From Anaerolineales bacterium UBA6668 (GTDB lineage Bacteria > Chloroflexota > Anaerolineae > Anaerolineales > UBA6668), in contig DKKK01000164.1 of NCBI GenBank assembly GCA_002455215.1, positions 15,977 through 22,294 on the forward strand: a DNA stretch of 6,318 nt. The letters run 5' to 3'. Below, in pieces: positions 5,795 to 6,318 of the stretch. Under the pieces are notes generated by a model that did no database searches, was not told the DNA's origin, and saw only the letters and a list, made by a program, of their open reading frames with translations. Positions within the stretch are counted from its first letter, which is position 1; each line of letters starts with the position of its first letter. A program made the position numbers and the translations under genes.

Positions 5795-6318
5795 ATGAAA
5801 ATTTGTGTTTGTTCGGGCACATTTCTGCCTGAACCCGGGGGTCCCCCGATTTACCTAAGCCGTTTGTTACCTGCATTGCAAGCACGCGGGCATGAAATTG
5901 TGGTCGTCACCTACACCGATGAAGCGCAGTCTTTTACCGACACCACCACTTTTGGCTACCCGGTTCACCGTATTTCGCGAAGCTATGCCATCCCAATACG
6001 GCTCTTCAAGCTCACCCAAGCCATCCTGCGCCACGCCAGCAAAGCGGATGTTGTCTTCATTAGCGACTACGGCTTGCCCACCGCGCTTGCCAATTTGTGG
6101 CTTCGCAAACCTACCGTTATCAAAAACGTCAGTGATTTTACCTATGAATTTAGCGTGCGGCATGGCTGGATTCCCGCTGATGTGACCATTGACCAGTTTC
6201 AAACGCTAGAGCCCAAAGCGTGGCGAGTCAATTTGCTCTGGACGGTACAACGCTGGTACACGCATCGCGCTACGCTGGTGCTTGCACCCAGCAACTATTC
6301 TGCCAGTTTGCCTATCGG
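5795..6318 (+). CDS. GT4-type glycosyltransferase, N-terminal part (cut by window end)
   Basis: The open frame runs from the ATG at 5795 to the window edge, 174 complete codons without a stop. It begins MKICVCSGTFLPEPGGPPIY and continues LSRLLPALQARGHEIVVVTYTD, the typical start of a GT-B fold family-4 retaining glycosyltransferase: a first beta strand, a glycine-rich acceptor-side loop, a helix, and the RGHEVxVVT strand. The visible end, ATLVLAPSNYSA, matches the usual VxxPSxY segment that precedes the linker to the sugar-nucleotide-binding domain. That C-terminal domain, with its EX7E motif, is outside the window, so donor and acceptor cannot be judged. GAAGAG (5783-5788) is a possible ribosome site six bases before the ATG, overlapping the glycosylase stop. 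A role in building the glycan fed by the upstream nucleotide-sugar enzymes is an inference from position. Confidence 0.85.
   Translation, partial: MKICVCSGTFLPEPGGPPIYLSRLLPALQARGHEIVVVTYTDEAQSFTDTTTFGYPVHRISRSYAIPIRLFKLTQAILRHASKADVVFISDYGLPTALANLWLRKPTVIKNVSDFTYEFSVRHGWIPADVTIDQFQTLEPKAWRVNLLWTVQRWYTHRATLVLAPSNYSASLPI

Noticed and set aside
5867..6202. Minus- and plus-strand frames (5867-6202 and 5892-6185) at the right end
   Set aside because: Both are shadows of the glycosyltransferase frame that begins at 5795 and stays open to the window edge.

Overview
The window looks like a chromosomal segment of a bacterium, most likely of the phylum Chloroflexota (Anaerolineae-like). This rests on moderate GC, on a secreted lipoprotein whose domains are joined by long proline/threonine linkers of the TPTPT kind (very common in that phylum), and on the general look of the proteins. 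It is an inference without any database search. I see no RNA genes, CRISPR array, insertion sequence or phage genes.

Left part, minus strand (75-2424): a lipoprotein with an intact M23 (LytM) zinc-peptidase domain and a C-terminal beta-sandwich domain, preceded by a single-domain glutamate formimidoyltransferase. The two are separated by about 120 bases and have no obvious functional link. The transferase start is placed at 2424, not at the in-frame ATG at 2466.

Middle, plus strand (2451-5013): a good sigma-70-type promoter (TGGACA, 17 bases, TATAAT) lies in the divergent intergenic region. It should give a leader of almost 200 nt ahead of a two-gene, translationally coupled unit: an extended-SDR nucleotide-sugar epimerase/dehydratase/decarboxylase, then a UDP-sugar 6-dehydrogenase closest to the UDP-GlcNAc (WbpA) type. 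Together they should make an oxidised or decarboxylated UDP-sugar for a cell-surface glycan.

Right part, plus strand (5014-6318): a 220-base intergenic region, then a DNA-3-methyladenine glycosylase I homologue, and three bases later a GT4-type glycosyltransferase cut by the window end. The glycosyltransferase fits the glycan theme, while the DNA-repair gene is an odd insertion into it.

The least ordinary signals are non-coding. The leaders before the epimerase and before the glycosylase share sequence blocks in the same order, including a roughly 40-base element that in the second copy holds a perfect 20-base palindrome. A strong intrinsic terminator hairpin with a T7 tract ends only seven bases before the glycosylase ATG, leaving no room for a normal ribosome binding site and suggesting attenuation or read-through control. 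I find no clear evidence of a wholly new multi-gene system here.
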